Shown piece by piece: positions 41,080 to 50,208 of a stretch of 64,000 nt of DNA. The stretch is from JANJUB01 sp031386985 (GTDB lineage Bacteria > Armatimonadota > Fimbriimonadia > Fimbriimonadales > Fimbriimonadaceae), in the NCBI GenBank assembly GCA_031386985.1, contig JANNCV010000020.1, positions 1 through 64,000 on the forward strand, written 5' to 3'. The position numbers were made by a program, and so were the translations under genes. Numbering within the stretch: the first letter of the stretch is position 1; each line of letters starts with the position of its first letter. Under the pieces are notes generated by a model that was not told the origin of the DNA, did not search any database, and saw only the letters and a program-made list of their open reading frames with translations.

Positions 41080-41973
41080 TTAGGAGTTCTTTCCACCCAT
41101 GAGGGCCGAAAGAACTTCAGTCGTAATCGTGAGGTTGTCGGCCCCTTGTTTGGCCAAATCGCGGAATCCCATGGCCGCTAAAAGCCGAGGGTCTATAGAC
41201 TGGTATGCGGTGAGTTCTTGCTTAAGCGCGTTAGCCTTGGATTCGGCCTCAATCGCCATCGCTTCGCTCCGTTGCTGAGCTTCCTGGAGAGCATTTTGCC
41301 CTTGCAACTCAAGGAGACCACGACGTTGCTCTTCGAGGGCGACATCGGTAGCGAGCTCCTTTTCTTTGATTTTGCGCTCTTCCTCAACGGCGGATGCCCG
41401 GCGCATATAGATGGCCTCATCGGCTTTTCGCATAAGGGTTTCGCGATACTCGGCCTCCAGCGCCTTTCCCACTTCGGGCGTTGGTCGGATGGACTGAATG
41501 TGAATCGCGATGATTTCCACGCCGATTTCAGCAAGGGTGGGGTGATTGCTCACGGCCGCAATCACTTCGCTGGCAATGGATTCCGAATCGCGGATGGATT
41601 CCTCCAGCGAACGAGCCTGGATTTGATCGTGCACCTTGGCTTGAATGGCGTTAGTGATGCGCTTAGGCACCATGTCGGGATCGGTGGTTAAGTAAGTGCG
41701 ATCCCTCAGATCAACTCCAAAATTGAGCTGAGAAGCAGCCACTTGCGGGTTATTTACACGATACGTAAACTGGCCTTGAACGGCGACTTCTTGGAAGTTT
41801 CGAGTCATGTCGTGAAACACGAACATGGCATCGGTGCTCGTTGTCGGAACAACGACGATGGAGGTCTTGTATCGAAGGTAGCTAAAGGCGATTCCCGGGC
41901 CCTGTTTCTTGACCTTGCCTCCGACGTATTGAATGACGTATTCGCTTGGTTGCCCTTTGAAGAATCGGAACAT
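41080..41973 (-). CDS. SPFH/band 7 domain protein
   Basis: 297 residues. The SPFH domain occupies about residues 10-180 (YVGGKVKKQGPGIAFSYLRYKTSIVVVPTTSTDAMFVFHDMTRNFQEVAVQGQFTYRV). It is followed by a long charged coiled coil (EYRETLMRKADEAIYMRRASAVEEERKIKEKE...) and an Ala-rich end. Unlike stomatins it has no clear N-terminal membrane helix, so membrane contact would be peripheral. First gene of a tight three-gene unit (SPFH, NAD-kinase-like, PurN-PlsC); CATAAT lies five bases before its ATG. Confidence 0.85.
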   Translation of the reverse strand: MFRFFKGQPSEYVIQYVGGKVKKQGPGIAFSYLRYKTSIVVVPTTSTDAMFVFHDMTRNFQEVAVQGQFTYRVNNPQVAASQLNFGVDLRDRTYLTTDPDMVPKRITNAIQAKVHDQIQARSLEESIRDSESIASEVIAAVSNHPTLAEIGVEIIAIHIQSIRPTPEVGKALEAEYRETLMRKADEAIYMRRASAVEEERKIKEKELATDVALEEQRRGLLELQGQNALQEAQQRSEAMAIEAESKANALKQELTAYQSIDPRLLAAMGFRDLAKQGADNLTITTEVLSALMGGKNS

Positions 41974-41986
41974 ATCCGATTATGCC

Positions 41987-43255
41987 TCAATCGCCAATTT
42001 TCTTCCGGGCGAGATAAAGGTCGCCGGAAAAGTCCCATTGGGCCCGGCTGTTGGGAGCCTCAGTGTAGGTGATGTACACGAACTTCGAGTCGGCAAAGCA
42101 GGAGTTAAAATCGAGCGGCGGCCGGAAGCTAATGAAGTCCTTCGAAACCGTTTCAGATTGCCCGAACTCTTTCTCATCGGCGGGCAAGTAGCTATACCTC
42201 GTATGCCATTTGTTGTAAAACTCGCCCTGAATTTGGCCCTGCCCATTGCGGTTTTCAACGAAACAGGCGTGGAAGTTGCCGTTGGGGTCCGGCGCTATCC
42301 AAGGCAGGGTTTGAATGTAAATTGGGTTGTTGATTGCCTTCTTTTTGGCTTGAGTGTAACTTCGAATCGCATCCTTTATCTCCTCCATCGGAATGATAGT
42401 CGTGGGCGACCCAAAGGTTTTGCCACCATCTTCACTGATTCTAATGTAGGTAAGAAGGGGTTGCCGCACTTGCCCGTCCACTTCAAGTTTGGCGTAATCT
42501 TGATAGTAGGCCACAACTCTCTTTTCGCCATATGAGGCAATTCCTCCCAATGTCCACCGCTCCTGGGTGTCACCGAGATCGCCATGAGTCTTGCCCAGGA
42601 TCATGTGCCCCTTCCAGGTCTTTCCGCTATCCTCGGAATAGCAGAACTTGTAGCTGTTCACCGTATCGTAATCTAGCGATGTGGCGTAAGCTGCGTAAAG
42701 CTTTCCGCTCGGGGTGTTGATTAAGTAAGGGTCAACTGCGTAACTGCCGGCTGTTTCGTTGTCAACACGTCCGACACGGGTGAAATCTCGCCCGCCATCA
42801 GTGCTTTTTTCGATGTAAATTCCCTTCGATTTCGGACCGCCAATGTAGCCGTCCGAATAATTAAAAAAGACTTCGTTGCTTTTTGGATTAACAGCGATCC
42901 ACTCCCGATCATACGGCCCAACCACCACGGAGCCCTCCTTCATCGTTCTCCCGTTATCAAGCGAGTAGTAGTTCCGAATCCCGTTTGCCGTGTTTAGCAT
43001 GTAGGTTAGATGCAATTGATCCTTACCGTAGGAAACAATGTGCATGTCACCCAGCCCTTCCGGGTAGGTGTGTTTTTCCGTGAAAGTTTCGCCCCAATCC
43101 CGGCTAATCCTGAGTTCGCAAGGCTGATGATATGTGATGAAAACGCTACCCTTATTGTCAGAAGCAACGGTAGATTCGCCGCCCATACCGAGTCTTTTGA
43201 CGTCCCAACCGGGAGTTTGAAGGGTAAGGGTGAGCAAAGTTAAGACGAGGGGCAT
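41987..43255 (-). CDS. Secreted sialidase/BNR-repeat-like protein
   Basis: 422 residues with a hydrophobic signal (MPLVLTLLTLTLQTPG). At least five Asp-box/BNR motifs of the form SxDxGxTW/F are visible: SRDWGETF, SLDNGRTM, STDGGRDF, SEDSGKTWKG and SEDGGKTFGSP, spaced as in a six-bladed sialidase propeller. Catalytic Arg triad and Tyr cannot be confirmed by eye, so a non-enzymatic propeller or another glycoside hydrolase is possible. TATAGT lies eight bases before the ATG. Confidence 0.75.
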   Translation of the reverse strand: MPLVLTLLTLTLQTPGWDVKRLGMGGESTVASDNKGSVFITYHQPCELRISRDWGETFTEKHTYPEGLGDMHIVSYGKDQLHLTYMLNTANGIRNYYSLDNGRTMKEGSVVVGPYDREWIAVNPKSNEVFFNYSDGYIGGPKSKGIYIEKSTDGGRDFTRVGRVDNETAGSYAVDPYLINTPSGKLYAAYATSLDYDTVNSYKFCYSEDSGKTWKGHMILGKTHGDLGDTQERWTLGGIASYGEKRVVAYYQDYAKLEVDGQVRQPLLTYIRISEDGGKTFGSPTTIIPMEEIKDAIRSYTQAKKKAINNPIYIQTLPWIAPDPNGNFHACFVENRNGQGQIQGEFYNKWHTRYSYLPADEKEFGQSETVSKDFISFRPPLDFNSCFADSKFVYITYTEAPNSRAQWDFSGDLYLARKKIGD

Positions 43256-43310
43256 CGCACAAGACTATACGCTTTTGGCGACAGAAAGTGTTGCCGAATT
43301 GATAAGCGCT

Positions 43311-44489
43311 CTAAGCCAACAGTCGGGCCGGGTTCTCTAGATAGGCTTTTACCAGATTCGTAAACCTTGCTCCGACCGCTCCATCAACAACTCGATGATC
43401 AAATGAGCACGTAATGTTCATCTGGCTACGAATCTCAATCTCGTCGTTTGCACCCGCAACCACTACCTTCTTGGCTGTTCCTACGGCGAGGATGGCGGCG
43501 TTTGGCTGATTGATGATGGCGCTGAACACATCAACATCGAGCATGCCCATATTCGAAATGCTAAACGTGCTTCCGCTGAGCTCGTCGGGGTGAAGCTTAT
43601 TATCTCGCGCCTTACCCGCTAGTTCGCGCGATTTCGCGCCGATTTGGCGAATACCAAGCTGATCGGCGTTATGAATGACCGCGACTGTCAGCCCATCGTC
43701 AAGCGCGATTGCCATTCCGATGTTTACGTTGCCGTATTGTAAGAGCTTATCGCCTTGATAAGTGCTATTCACGCCCGGCATCTCGCGTAGCGCTAGGGCG
43801 CAAGCTTTAATTACAAAATCGTTTACCGAGACTTTTCCAGCCGGATCATCGGCAAGTTGGACTCGAATATCCAGCATTCGCTCTACATCTACTGCCACCG
43901 TGACATAAAAATGAGGAACTTGTTGCTTGGATTGAAGCGTTCTTTGAGCAGTGATTTGGCGCAGACGATTCAGCGGAACGAGCGTGTCTTCCCCCTTAGC
44001 CGTGATAACGGGCACGACCACTGCGCCTGGCTTGGCATTATGCAAATCTTTTTCGACAATGCGCCCATTGGGACCAGAGCCGGTGATCGAGGCTAGATTG
44101 ATTCCTTTGTCCCGAGCGATTTTCTTGGCGAGAGGGCTCGCTTTTATGCGATCTCCCGAAACAGTTTCTGCGACCGCAACCGGCGCCGCAACTACAGCCA
44201 CCGCTTCCGCTGGCTTTGAAGCCCCGCTACCCCAATCCGCAGGCAATTTCTCGTCACCCTTCAATATCGCGGCTATGGCTTTGCCAACAGGCACGGTCTC
44301 ACCGCCCGTGAGCAAAAACCCGGTCAACACTCCAGCGCCCGGCGATTCGAGTTCAAGTGTGGCTTTATCAGTTTGGATTGTGCCAATGATCTCGCCCGAT
44401 TTCACGGTCTCGCCATCTTTCTTTAACCATTCCAGAAGAGTTCCCTCTTCCATTCCGTCGCCCATCTTGGGCATGATCACTTCGGTCAT
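43311..44489 (-). CDS. Dihydrolipoamide acyltransferase (E2) of a 2-oxoacid dehydrogenase complex
   Basis: 392 residues. Lipoyl domain at the N-terminus (MTEVIMPKMGDGMEEG, lipoylated Lys42 in QTDKATLE), a linker, the E3/E1-binding domain KASPLAKKIARDKGINLASITGSGPNGRIVEKD, and the catalytic domain with DDGLTVAVIHNADQ and the HRVVDGAVGARF active site (HxxxDG). It is most likely the pyruvate dehydrogenase E2. E1 and E3 genes are not beside it. The ATG at 44489 matches the family start; an ATG at 44501 gives four extra residues. Confidence 0.9.
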   Translation of the reverse strand: MTEVIMPKMGDGMEEGTLLEWLKKDGETVKSGEIIGTIQTDKATLELESPGAGVLTGFLLTGGETVPVGKAIAAILKGDEKLPADWGSGASKPAEAVAVVAAPVAVAETVSGDRIKASPLAKKIARDKGINLASITGSGPNGRIVEKDLHNAKPGAVVVPVITAKGEDTLVPLNRLRQITAQRTLQSKQQVPHFYVTVAVDVERMLDIRVQLADDPAGKVSVNDFVIKACALALREMPGVNSTYQGDKLLQYGNVNIGMAIALDDGLTVAVIHNADQLGIRQIGAKSRELAGKARDNKLHPDELSGSTFSISNMGMLDVDVFSAIINQPNAAILAVGTAKKVVVAGANDEIEIRSQMNITCSFDHRVVDGAVGARFTNLVKAYLENPARLLA

Positions 44490-44513
44490 ATTTGTTCTCA
44501 TAATAGGTTACCC

Positions 44514-45389
44514 GTGAAGGTGCGGTCAAGGAAGCGTCGGATTATGGTTTGGCTTGGAGTTGCGTTCGCGATTTATCTGGCAATTTGTTTCGGGCTTGCC
44601 CAAATGTATCTGCACCCGCCCCGGGTTGCAGAAGTTAGGGACAAGCATGTTCGTTCCATCGCGCTTGGAACGACCCCAGTTTGGGCGATTGATTGTAACA
44701 ACCCCAAGGCCGTTTTTGTGCTTTGTCACGGCTACGGAGGGACCCGGCAAACGTGGGAGGAGGTGGCATTGCGCCTGTCCCAACGCGGCTACACTTCGCT
44801 AATTCCCTCGATGCCCGCTCATGGCGAAAACCCTGATCCCGACGTCGGTTTTGGCCCCAAGGAATCCAAAATGGCGACGGAGTGTGCCGCGTATGCTCGC
44901 GAGCACCATCCCGGTTTACCCGTGATCGGGGTGGGAATTTCGCTCGGAGGAGCCGCCGTTTGGTTGGCTTCGGAGAGTTTCGATGCGGTCGCTACCGAGG
45001 GCACTTTTCCCACTATGGATCAAGCCACCGACGCCTTCCTCGATTCCGCGCTTCCTTGGGGCCATATCACTTTTCGCCCCGTAAAATGGATTGCAGAGTG
45101 GCGTTCCGGCATTCCTTCACGTGGGGTCCGACCTATTGATGCAATCAAGAAATGGGAATACAAACCCGTCTTGGTGATGCACGGCACCGAAGACCGCCTG
45201 TTCCCCATTTCGTTCGGCGAAGAAATCGCGAAGACTCTCGGCACCGATCTGTGGCGCATCAAGGGCGCCGCCCATGCCTATGGATTCGACGTCGCCGGCA
45301 CCGCCTATATTGATAAACTAGACCAGCTCGCCCAACAGTGTGGAAAACCTGGTAAGCCACATTCAACCGCAAAGCCGTCTTTGCCTTAG
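44514..45389 (+). CDS. Membrane-anchored alpha/beta hydrolase
   Basis: 291 residues from a GTG. N-terminal transmembrane anchor (about residues 10-30), then an alpha/beta-hydrolase domain of the BAAT/peptidase S9-like type: oxyanion FVLCHGYGGTRQTW, nucleophile GISLGG, acid in VMHGTEDRLFP and His in GAAHAYGF. Substrate unknown. Divergent from the E2 gene with about 24 bases between starts; followed at 8 bases by scpA. Confidence 0.82.
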   Translation: MKVRSRKRRIMVWLGVAFAIYLAICFGLAQMYLHPPRVAEVRDKHVRSIALGTTPVWAIDCNNPKAVFVLCHGYGGTRQTWEEVALRLSQRGYTSLIPSMPAHGENPDPDVGFGPKESKMATECAAYAREHHPGLPVIGVGISLGGAAVWLASESFDAVATEGTFPTMDQATDAFLDSALPWGHITFRPVKWIAEWRSGIPSRGVRPIDAIKKWEYKPVLVMHGTEDRLFPISFGEEIAKTLGTDLWRIKGAAHAYGFDVAGTAYIDKLDQLAQQCGKPGKPHSTAKPSLP

Positions 45390-45396
45390 GTTTCCG

Positions 45397-46146
45397 ATGT
45401 CCGCAACCCTCACCAAATCCAGCCAGAAACTAGAGCGATTTCCCGCCCTTGGCGTTTTTGCGCCGCCGCCCATCTCAGTTGACTCGCCCGAGTTCTCCGG
45501 CACCCTCGGGCTCCTTCTCCAAATGGTGAGCGAGCACAAAGTTGACCTAATGCGGGTTCCCCTGCTCCCGGTATGCCAAGCTTACTTCGAGTATTTGCTA
45601 AAAACTAATCTAACCGACTTGGACGAAGCCGCGGCCGCTCTGCTCGCCCTTGCTTATCTTCTGGAGCGCAAGAGTTGGCAACTCCTGCCGACCCCCGAAG
45701 AACAGCCCGAACTCGACGAAGCGCTGACCCTCCTCGATCCAACCGTAGCCGAATATCTCCCCGCGATTGAGGTTTTAAGAGTCTGGCGCGAAGAGCGCGA
45801 GCAACTCTTCTTCCGTCCCCAAGACGCCGGCCCCAACCCTTATGAGGTGCCATTCGAACTCGAAGACGTTTCCTCAAATGACTTGGCCCGTGCTTTGGAG
45901 CGAGTGCTTAGAAAGGCCAACCCCGAACCGGTTAAGCCCAGCCGCGCCCACCGTTCGCTTCAGGAGCAAATGGTTGTCGTGATGCGCGCCTTGAGCGCGG
46001 ATTGGAAGGCAATGGAAAACCTCATGCCGCCCCAGTTCACCCGCGAAGACGCCGTCTTCTGGTTCCTCTCGCTACTTGAGCTTATCAGGCTGGGCCAAGC
46101 GTTCGTGCGTTTGAAGGGTGAAGAAGTAGAGTTTCGGTCTCGGTAA
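45397..46146 (+). CDS. scpA: Segregation and condensation protein A
   Basis: 249 residues. Kleisin subunit that bridges SMC heads in bacterial condensin. Conserved N-terminal region: EFSGTLGLLLQMVSEHKVDLMRVPLLPVCQAYFEYLL, followed by LDEAAAALLALAYLLERKSWQLLP, the divergent equivalents of FEGPLDLLLHLI and LLxIKSRxLLP. The C-terminal winged helix contacts SMC (FTREDAVFWFLSLLELIRLGQAFVRLKG). It is diverged, and scpB does not follow. The start at 45397 leaves out an in-frame stretch overlapping the previous gene. Confidence 0.82.
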   Translation: MSATLTKSSQKLERFPALGVFAPPPISVDSPEFSGTLGLLLQMVSEHKVDLMRVPLLPVCQAYFEYLLKTNLTDLDEAAAALLALAYLLERKSWQLLPTPEEQPELDEALTLLDPTVAEYLPAIEVLRVWREEREQLFFRPQDAGPNPYEVPFELEDVSSNDLARALERVLRKANPEPVKPSRAHRSLQEQMVVVMRALSADWKAMENLMPPQFTREDAVFWFLSLLELIRLGQAFVRLKGEEVEFRSR

Positions 46147-46154
46147 CAATCGGA

Positions 46155-47144
46155 CTACTTCGGATCGAGTGGAATATTTGTGATGATCAGTTTTTGAGTT
46201 CCGCGCCCAGTGGCATATAACGACTTGATCTGGGCCGGATCAATATTTGTTGCGATTTCCATCCGCCCATTGTCGTCAAAAAAACCGCTACCAACTGAAT
46301 AGAAATAGGCTCGAAACATATCCTTCGGAGGAGGGCCACCCCCAACTCTTCCTCCTCCTCCTCCGCCCCACTCAGAGTTGGTTGGCAGTCGTTCCAGGGT
46401 AGGGGCATCAACATGGATTGGGCATCCTGATTTGTTTACTGTACCGATCCTGATGTCGCCCGATTGCAGCGGCACAAATGAGGGCCATGGGCCATTTCTT
46501 TCACCTAAAAGCCGCAAAGCGACCACCCATCGTGGTTCCCCGCTGGTGATCGCCGTCTCTGATACAAGCGGCGCTTTCACAAAACCCTCAATCCTGTAAC
46601 TTGAGCCTAAATACTTAAGCTCAGCCCCCACTTTGAATTCAACGGGCTCGCTTGGTAGTTCCGTGTGTGTGATTGTGCTACTTATAGAAGTGGTTTTCTG
46701 ATCATTGGCGGCCGTGATGTAGTATGCGGCGATCTCCTTGCTTTGCCCTGATTCTTGTTCTTTCATACTTGTGCTGAGCTCATAGCTCCTTTTTCCGGAG
46801 CCAATATCAGAGAGATGGCTTCGAAACGCGTCATAAGGGGGTATGGTTGCTTCCAAAATGACAATTCGGGTTTTCTTGCCAAAGCTGACACTTAAGGATG
46901 TTGGCTTCGCCTCGAATGCCATCTTAATTTTTCTTGTCAACACTTTGGCTGGCTTGCGGTCGGGACCCCAGCATGCAACATCAGTCTCGGATGCCCGGCA
47001 AACGCCAACAAGCTCAATCTTGCCATATGGCGCCTCCCATTTTTGATCGGCGATGATTGGCTCATAAGCGTCCCTATGAGGGGCCGCTACGGTAAATCCG
47101 ACCGCACACACTACAAACAGAAAACTCCCTTTACGCATAGTCAT
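46155..47144 (-). CDS. Hypothetical secreted protein
   Basis: Not recognised. About 329 residues from ATG 47144 (or 47138), with signal peptide MRKGSFLFVVCAVGFTVAA. The mature part alternates short beta strands (about ten) and contains a Gly-rich run (EWGGGGGGRVGGGPPP) near residue 280, then a final domain ending IITNIPLDPK. It looks like two or three Ig-like or pilus-associated beta domains. Convergent with scpA, divergent from sufS. Confidence 0.6.
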   Translation of the reverse strand: MTMRKGSFLFVVCAVGFTVAAPHRDAYEPIIADQKWEAPYGKIELVGVCRASETDVACWGPDRKPAKVLTRKIKMAFEAKPTSLSVSFGKKTRIVILEATIPPYDAFRSHLSDIGSGKRSYELSTSMKEQESGQSKEIAAYYITAANDQKTTSISSTITHTELPSEPVEFKVGAELKYLGSSYRIEGFVKAPLVSETAITSGEPRWVVALRLLGERNGPWPSFVPLQSGDIRIGTVNKSGCPIHVDAPTLERLPTNSEWGGGGGGRVGGGPPPKDMFRAYFYSVGSGFFDDNGRMEIATNIDPAQIKSLYATGRGTQKLIITNIPLDPK

Positions 47145-47263
47145 GGGACGTTCGAAGTACGGCGGTGTTTCGCTTACAGGGTACGCCACTCGTTTCAACG
47201 CGACTTGAACCCCAACACCAGCGAACAACAATCTTGACAAAAGCGTAGAATTAGAACATCTCA

Positions 47264-48493
47264 ATGGTCGCCACCGCCTACGATGTCGCTAAGATCCGGC
47301 AAGACTTCCCCATACTTGATCAAATCGTAAATGGGAAGCCGCTTTGCTACCTTGATAACGCCGCCTCAACCCAGCGGCCATCAGTTGTCATTGATAGCTT
47401 GACCGACTACTACCGCAACCATCACTCGAACGTGCATCGGGGGGTTCACACTTTGAGCCAACGGGCTACGGATATGTTTGATGCTTCCCGCCGAAGAATC
47501 CAAACGTTCCTCGGAGCCGAGCACGAATCTGAGATCATCTTCACCAAAGGCAGCACCGAGGCGATCAATTTGGTGGCTCATTCGTGGGGCCGCTCCAACC
47601 TCAAACCCGGCGACCAGATACTGCTGACCCAGATGGAGCACCATGCCAACATCGTGCCCTGGCAAGTGGTCGCTCAAGAAACTGGAGCCGAAATCATAGT
47701 CGCCCCCATTGATGATTCCGGTGCCCTTATCCTAGAGGAATACGAGAAATTGCTGACAGAGCGGGTGAAGCTGTGTGGAGTCGTTCATGTGAGTAACTCG
47801 CTCGGAACCGTGAACCCCATCAAATGGATTACCGATAAGGCGCACAAAGTTGGAGCCAAAGTCTTGGTTGACGGTGCACAAGCTACCGCTCATGTTGAAC
47901 TCGATATGATGGAGCTTGGCGTAGATTTCTACACGCTCGCCTCCCACAAAATCTACGGCCCCACGGGACTAGGTGCGCTTTACGGTCGGCGTGAACTCCT
48001 CGAAGCCATGCCTCCCTACCAAACCGGAGGGGGGATGATCCGAAGTGTGACCTTCGAAAAAACCACGTATGCCGATTTGCCTGAGAAATTCGAACCAGGC
48101 ACACCAAATATCGCCGACGCAATTGGTCTGAAGATTGCATTAGATTACTTGAGCGAGATTGGGGTCAAGAGGGCGGCAGAGCATGAGCATCATTTGACAA
48201 ACAGGGCGATGGCCCAGCTAGGCGAAATCGAAGGCGTGAACTTGTACGGAACCTGCCCCGACAAAGCCGGCATCGTCAGCTTCACCATGGATTGCGCACA
48301 TCCGCACGATATCGGCCAGATTCTTGACTCCGAAGGAGTCGCAATTCGGGCCGGACACCACTGCTGCCAACCGCTTATGAAACGATTTGGGATACCTGCA
48401 ACTGCCCGCGCCAGCTTTGCTCTTTACAATACCGATGAAGAAGTTGACGCCCTCGTGCGCGGAATCCAAAAAGTGAAGGAAGTGTTCGAATGA
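47264..48493 (+). CDS. sufS: Cysteine desulfurase SufS
   Basis: PLP enzyme that supplies sulfur for Fe-S assembly. 409 residues: N-terminal DFPILDQIVNGKPLCYLDNAASTQRP, EHHANIVPWQ, the PLP lysine in SHKIYGPTGLGALYG and the active-site cysteine in RAGHHCCQPLM. Group II desulfurase, which normally works with SufU or SufE; sufU follows with a four-base overlap. TTGACA at 47234-47239 and TAGAAT at 47246-47251 precede it but are not properly spaced as one promoter. Confidence 0.95.
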   Translation: MVATAYDVAKIRQDFPILDQIVNGKPLCYLDNAASTQRPSVVIDSLTDYYRNHHSNVHRGVHTLSQRATDMFDASRRRIQTFLGAEHESEIIFTKGSTEAINLVAHSWGRSNLKPGDQILLTQMEHHANIVPWQVVAQETGAEIIVAPIDDSGALILEEYEKLLTERVKLCGVVHVSNSLGTVNPIKWITDKAHKVGAKVLVDGAQATAHVELDMMELGVDFYTLASHKIYGPTGLGALYGRRELLEAMPPYQTGGGMIRSVTFEKTTYADLPEKFEPGTPNIADAIGLKIALDYLSEIGVKRAAEHEHHLTNRAMAQLGEIEGVNLYGTCPDKAGIVSFTMDCAHPHDIGQILDSEGVAIRAGHHCCQPLMKRFGIPATARASFALYNTDEEVDALVRGIQKVKEVFE

Positions 48494-48930
48494 TGCGCGA
48501 GCTTTACCAAGAAATGATCTTGGATCACAACAAAAATCCTCGAAATCGGCGTACGATTCAAGGCACAAACCATCACGCCGAGGGCCACAATCCGCTTTGC
48601 GGAGATCATGTCGAAATTTATCTGGAGATCGAGAACGAGACGATCAAAGACATCAGCTTTGAGGGGCACGGTTGCGCGATTTCGACCGCATCCGCTTCCT
48701 TAATGACTGAAGCTCTAAAAGGTAAGCCCATCAGCGAAGCCAAACAGATTTTTCAGGAGTTTCACAACATGGTGATGGACGCTGGGCACATTGATTTCAC
48801 TGACGACCTGGAAGCACTTGAGGTTCTGGGCGGAGTCAAAGAGTTTCCGATGCGAGTCAAATGCGCGACTCTCGCTTGGCACACGTTTTCAGCGGCACTT
48901 GAAGGCAAAGAGGTAGCTTCAACAGAGTAA
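48490..48930 (+). CDS. sufU: Fe-S assembly sulfurtransferase SufU
   Basis: Zinc-dependent partner that takes the sulfur from SufS. 146 residues with the three conserved cysteines HNPLCGD, GHGCAIS and RVKCATLAW plus the Asp in GDHVEI. The length and the insert before the third cysteine match SufU rather than IscU scaffold proteins. It overlaps sufS (ATGA) and the next gene (TAATG). Confidence 0.94.
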   Translation: MMRELYQEMILDHNKNPRNRRTIQGTNHHAEGHNPLCGDHVEIYLEIENETIKDISFEGHGCAISTASASLMTEALKGKPISEAKQIFQEFHNMVMDAGHIDFTDDLEALEVLGGVKEFPMRVKCATLAWHTFSAALEGKEVASTE

Positions 48931-49292
48931 TGCCCGAACGAATAGAGATGCATGCCGAAACGCCCCGCGAACTCAACACCATTGAGCGCGCCGTGTTGGA
49001 GGGCGACGTCATGGAGGCGATTCGGACAATCTACGACCCCGAAATCCCCGTAAACATCTGGGACTTGGGTTTAATTTATGACATCCAGATTGATAATGAG
49101 AGGAACGTAAATGTGCTGATGACCCTCACCAGCCCAGCTTGCCCCGTGGCGGAGTCGCTTCCAGGTGACGTTCAACGGATAGTTCAACAGGTGGCAACCG
49201 TAAAGGCTGCGACAGTTGAACTCACCTGGGATCCGCCATTCTCGATTGATCGAATGTCTGAGGACGTGAAACTCATGCTGGGACTGATATGA
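48930..49292 (+). CDS. SufT/MIP18 (DUF59) family Fe-S maturation protein
   Basis: 120 residues. Core DUF59 motif DVMEAIRTIYDPEIPVNIWDLGLIYDI, then LTSPACPVAESLPGDV with the reactive Cys, and VELTWDPPFSIDRMSEDVKLMLGL. Proteins of this family help mature Fe-S proteins and often lie in suf operons (SufT). Coupled to sufU and to the Rrf2 gene by overlaps. Confidence 0.88.
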   Translation: MPERIEMHAETPRELNTIERAVLEGDVMEAIRTIYDPEIPVNIWDLGLIYDIQIDNERNVNVLMTLTSPACPVAESLPGDVQRIVQQVATVKAATVELTWDPPFSIDRMSEDVKLMLGLI

Positions 49293-49753
49293 AGTTTTCC
49301 GCGCAGGAAGAATATGGTTTGCGATGCCTCGTTACGGTGGCGCGCAATCACAACATCACGATTCCCGAAATCGGGCGTCGCGAGGGTTTAACTGAAGCTC
49401 ATGTCGCCAAAATCTTAATGGAACTTCGCCGCGGCGGCTACTTAGAAAGCACGCGCGGCCAAGTCGGCGGCTACCGCCTTGCCCGGGAACCCGAAACGAT
49501 CGTTCTGGGCGAGGTTCTGGCGCATTTGGGCGGTCGGCTCTATGACAAGTCTTTTTGCGAAAAGCATACAGGCAAGGGCGACACCTGTGGCCGCTCGGCC
49601 GGGTGCAGTATTCGCACGCTGTGGTCAGAAGTTCAGGACGCGGTTGATTCGGTATTGGGAAACATAACGCTGGCTGACATCGTTGCCGGTGAGGAAGAGG
49701 AGCAACGGATTCAACTCACTTCAGCACCAGATTTTGTTAGGGGACGAAGTTAG
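49289..49753 (+). CDS. Rrf2 family transcriptional regulator, probably Fe-S sensing
   Basis: 154 residues. Winged helix MKFSAQEEYGLRCLVTVARN...LTEAHVAKILMELRRGGYLESTRGQVGGYRLAR, typical of Rrf2 (IscR/SufR-like). Three cysteines lie in FCEKHTGKGDTCGRSAGCSIRTLW, in the place where IscR binds a 2Fe-2S cluster. Being inside the suf operon, it may regulate it. Overlaps the DUF59 gene by four bases. Confidence 0.9.
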   Translation: MKFSAQEEYGLRCLVTVARNHNITIPEIGRREGLTEAHVAKILMELRRGGYLESTRGQVGGYRLAREPETIVLGEVLAHLGGRLYDKSFCEKHTGKGDTCGRSAGCSIRTLWSEVQDAVDSVLGNITLADIVAGEEEEQRIQLTSAPDFVRGRS

Positions 49754-49758
49754 GCGCA

Positions 49759-50094
49759 ATGTTCCCCGTAACTCTGACCCACGAAGCGATCACCCAGGTC
49801 AAGCGCATGCGCGACCGAAAAGGCGACCCAGGTGCCGTTTTGAGGGTTGGGGTTAAGGGCGGCGGGTGCTCGGGATTTGAATACGTTATGCGCATCGAAA
49901 CCGAAGCCAAACCATCCGATTTGATCCAAGATTTCGACGGAATGACCGTAGTCTGCGACCCAAAATCGGCGAAAATTTTGGAAGGTGCCTCGCTCGTTTA
50001 CACGGGCAACTTGATGTCCGGTGGATTCCAATTCGAAAATCCTAACGCCGCGAAGTCTTGCGGCTGCGGGACAAGTTTTACGCTGAAATCCTGA
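49759..50094 (+). CDS. A-type Fe-S carrier (IscA/ErpA family)
   Basis: 111 residues with the three conserved cysteines: GGGCSGFEY and SCGCGTSF. Transfers Fe-S clusters to apoproteins. Last gene of the suf-type operon, which in this window lacks sufB, sufC and sufD. It starts 5 bases after the Rrf2 gene. Confidence 0.92.
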   Translation: MFPVTLTHEAITQVKRMRDRKGDPGAVLRVGVKGGGCSGFEYVMRIETEAKPSDLIQDFDGMTVVCDPKSAKILEGASLVYTGNLMSGGFQFENPNAAKSCGCGTSFTLKS

Positions 50095-50208
50095 AAACTC
50101 GAGCACTATTCAAACCTAATCTTAGTTTACAATGTTGCTCGAAATCAGATGAAGATTGGATACGTTTATGGACGTTGATCGTCGCGAAGCAAGTGGGTGC
50201 CGAAAAAT

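Noticed and set aside
47234..47251. TTGACA and TAGAAT upstream of sufS as a standard promoter
   Set aside because: Only six bases lie between them; they cannot be one -35/-10 pair.
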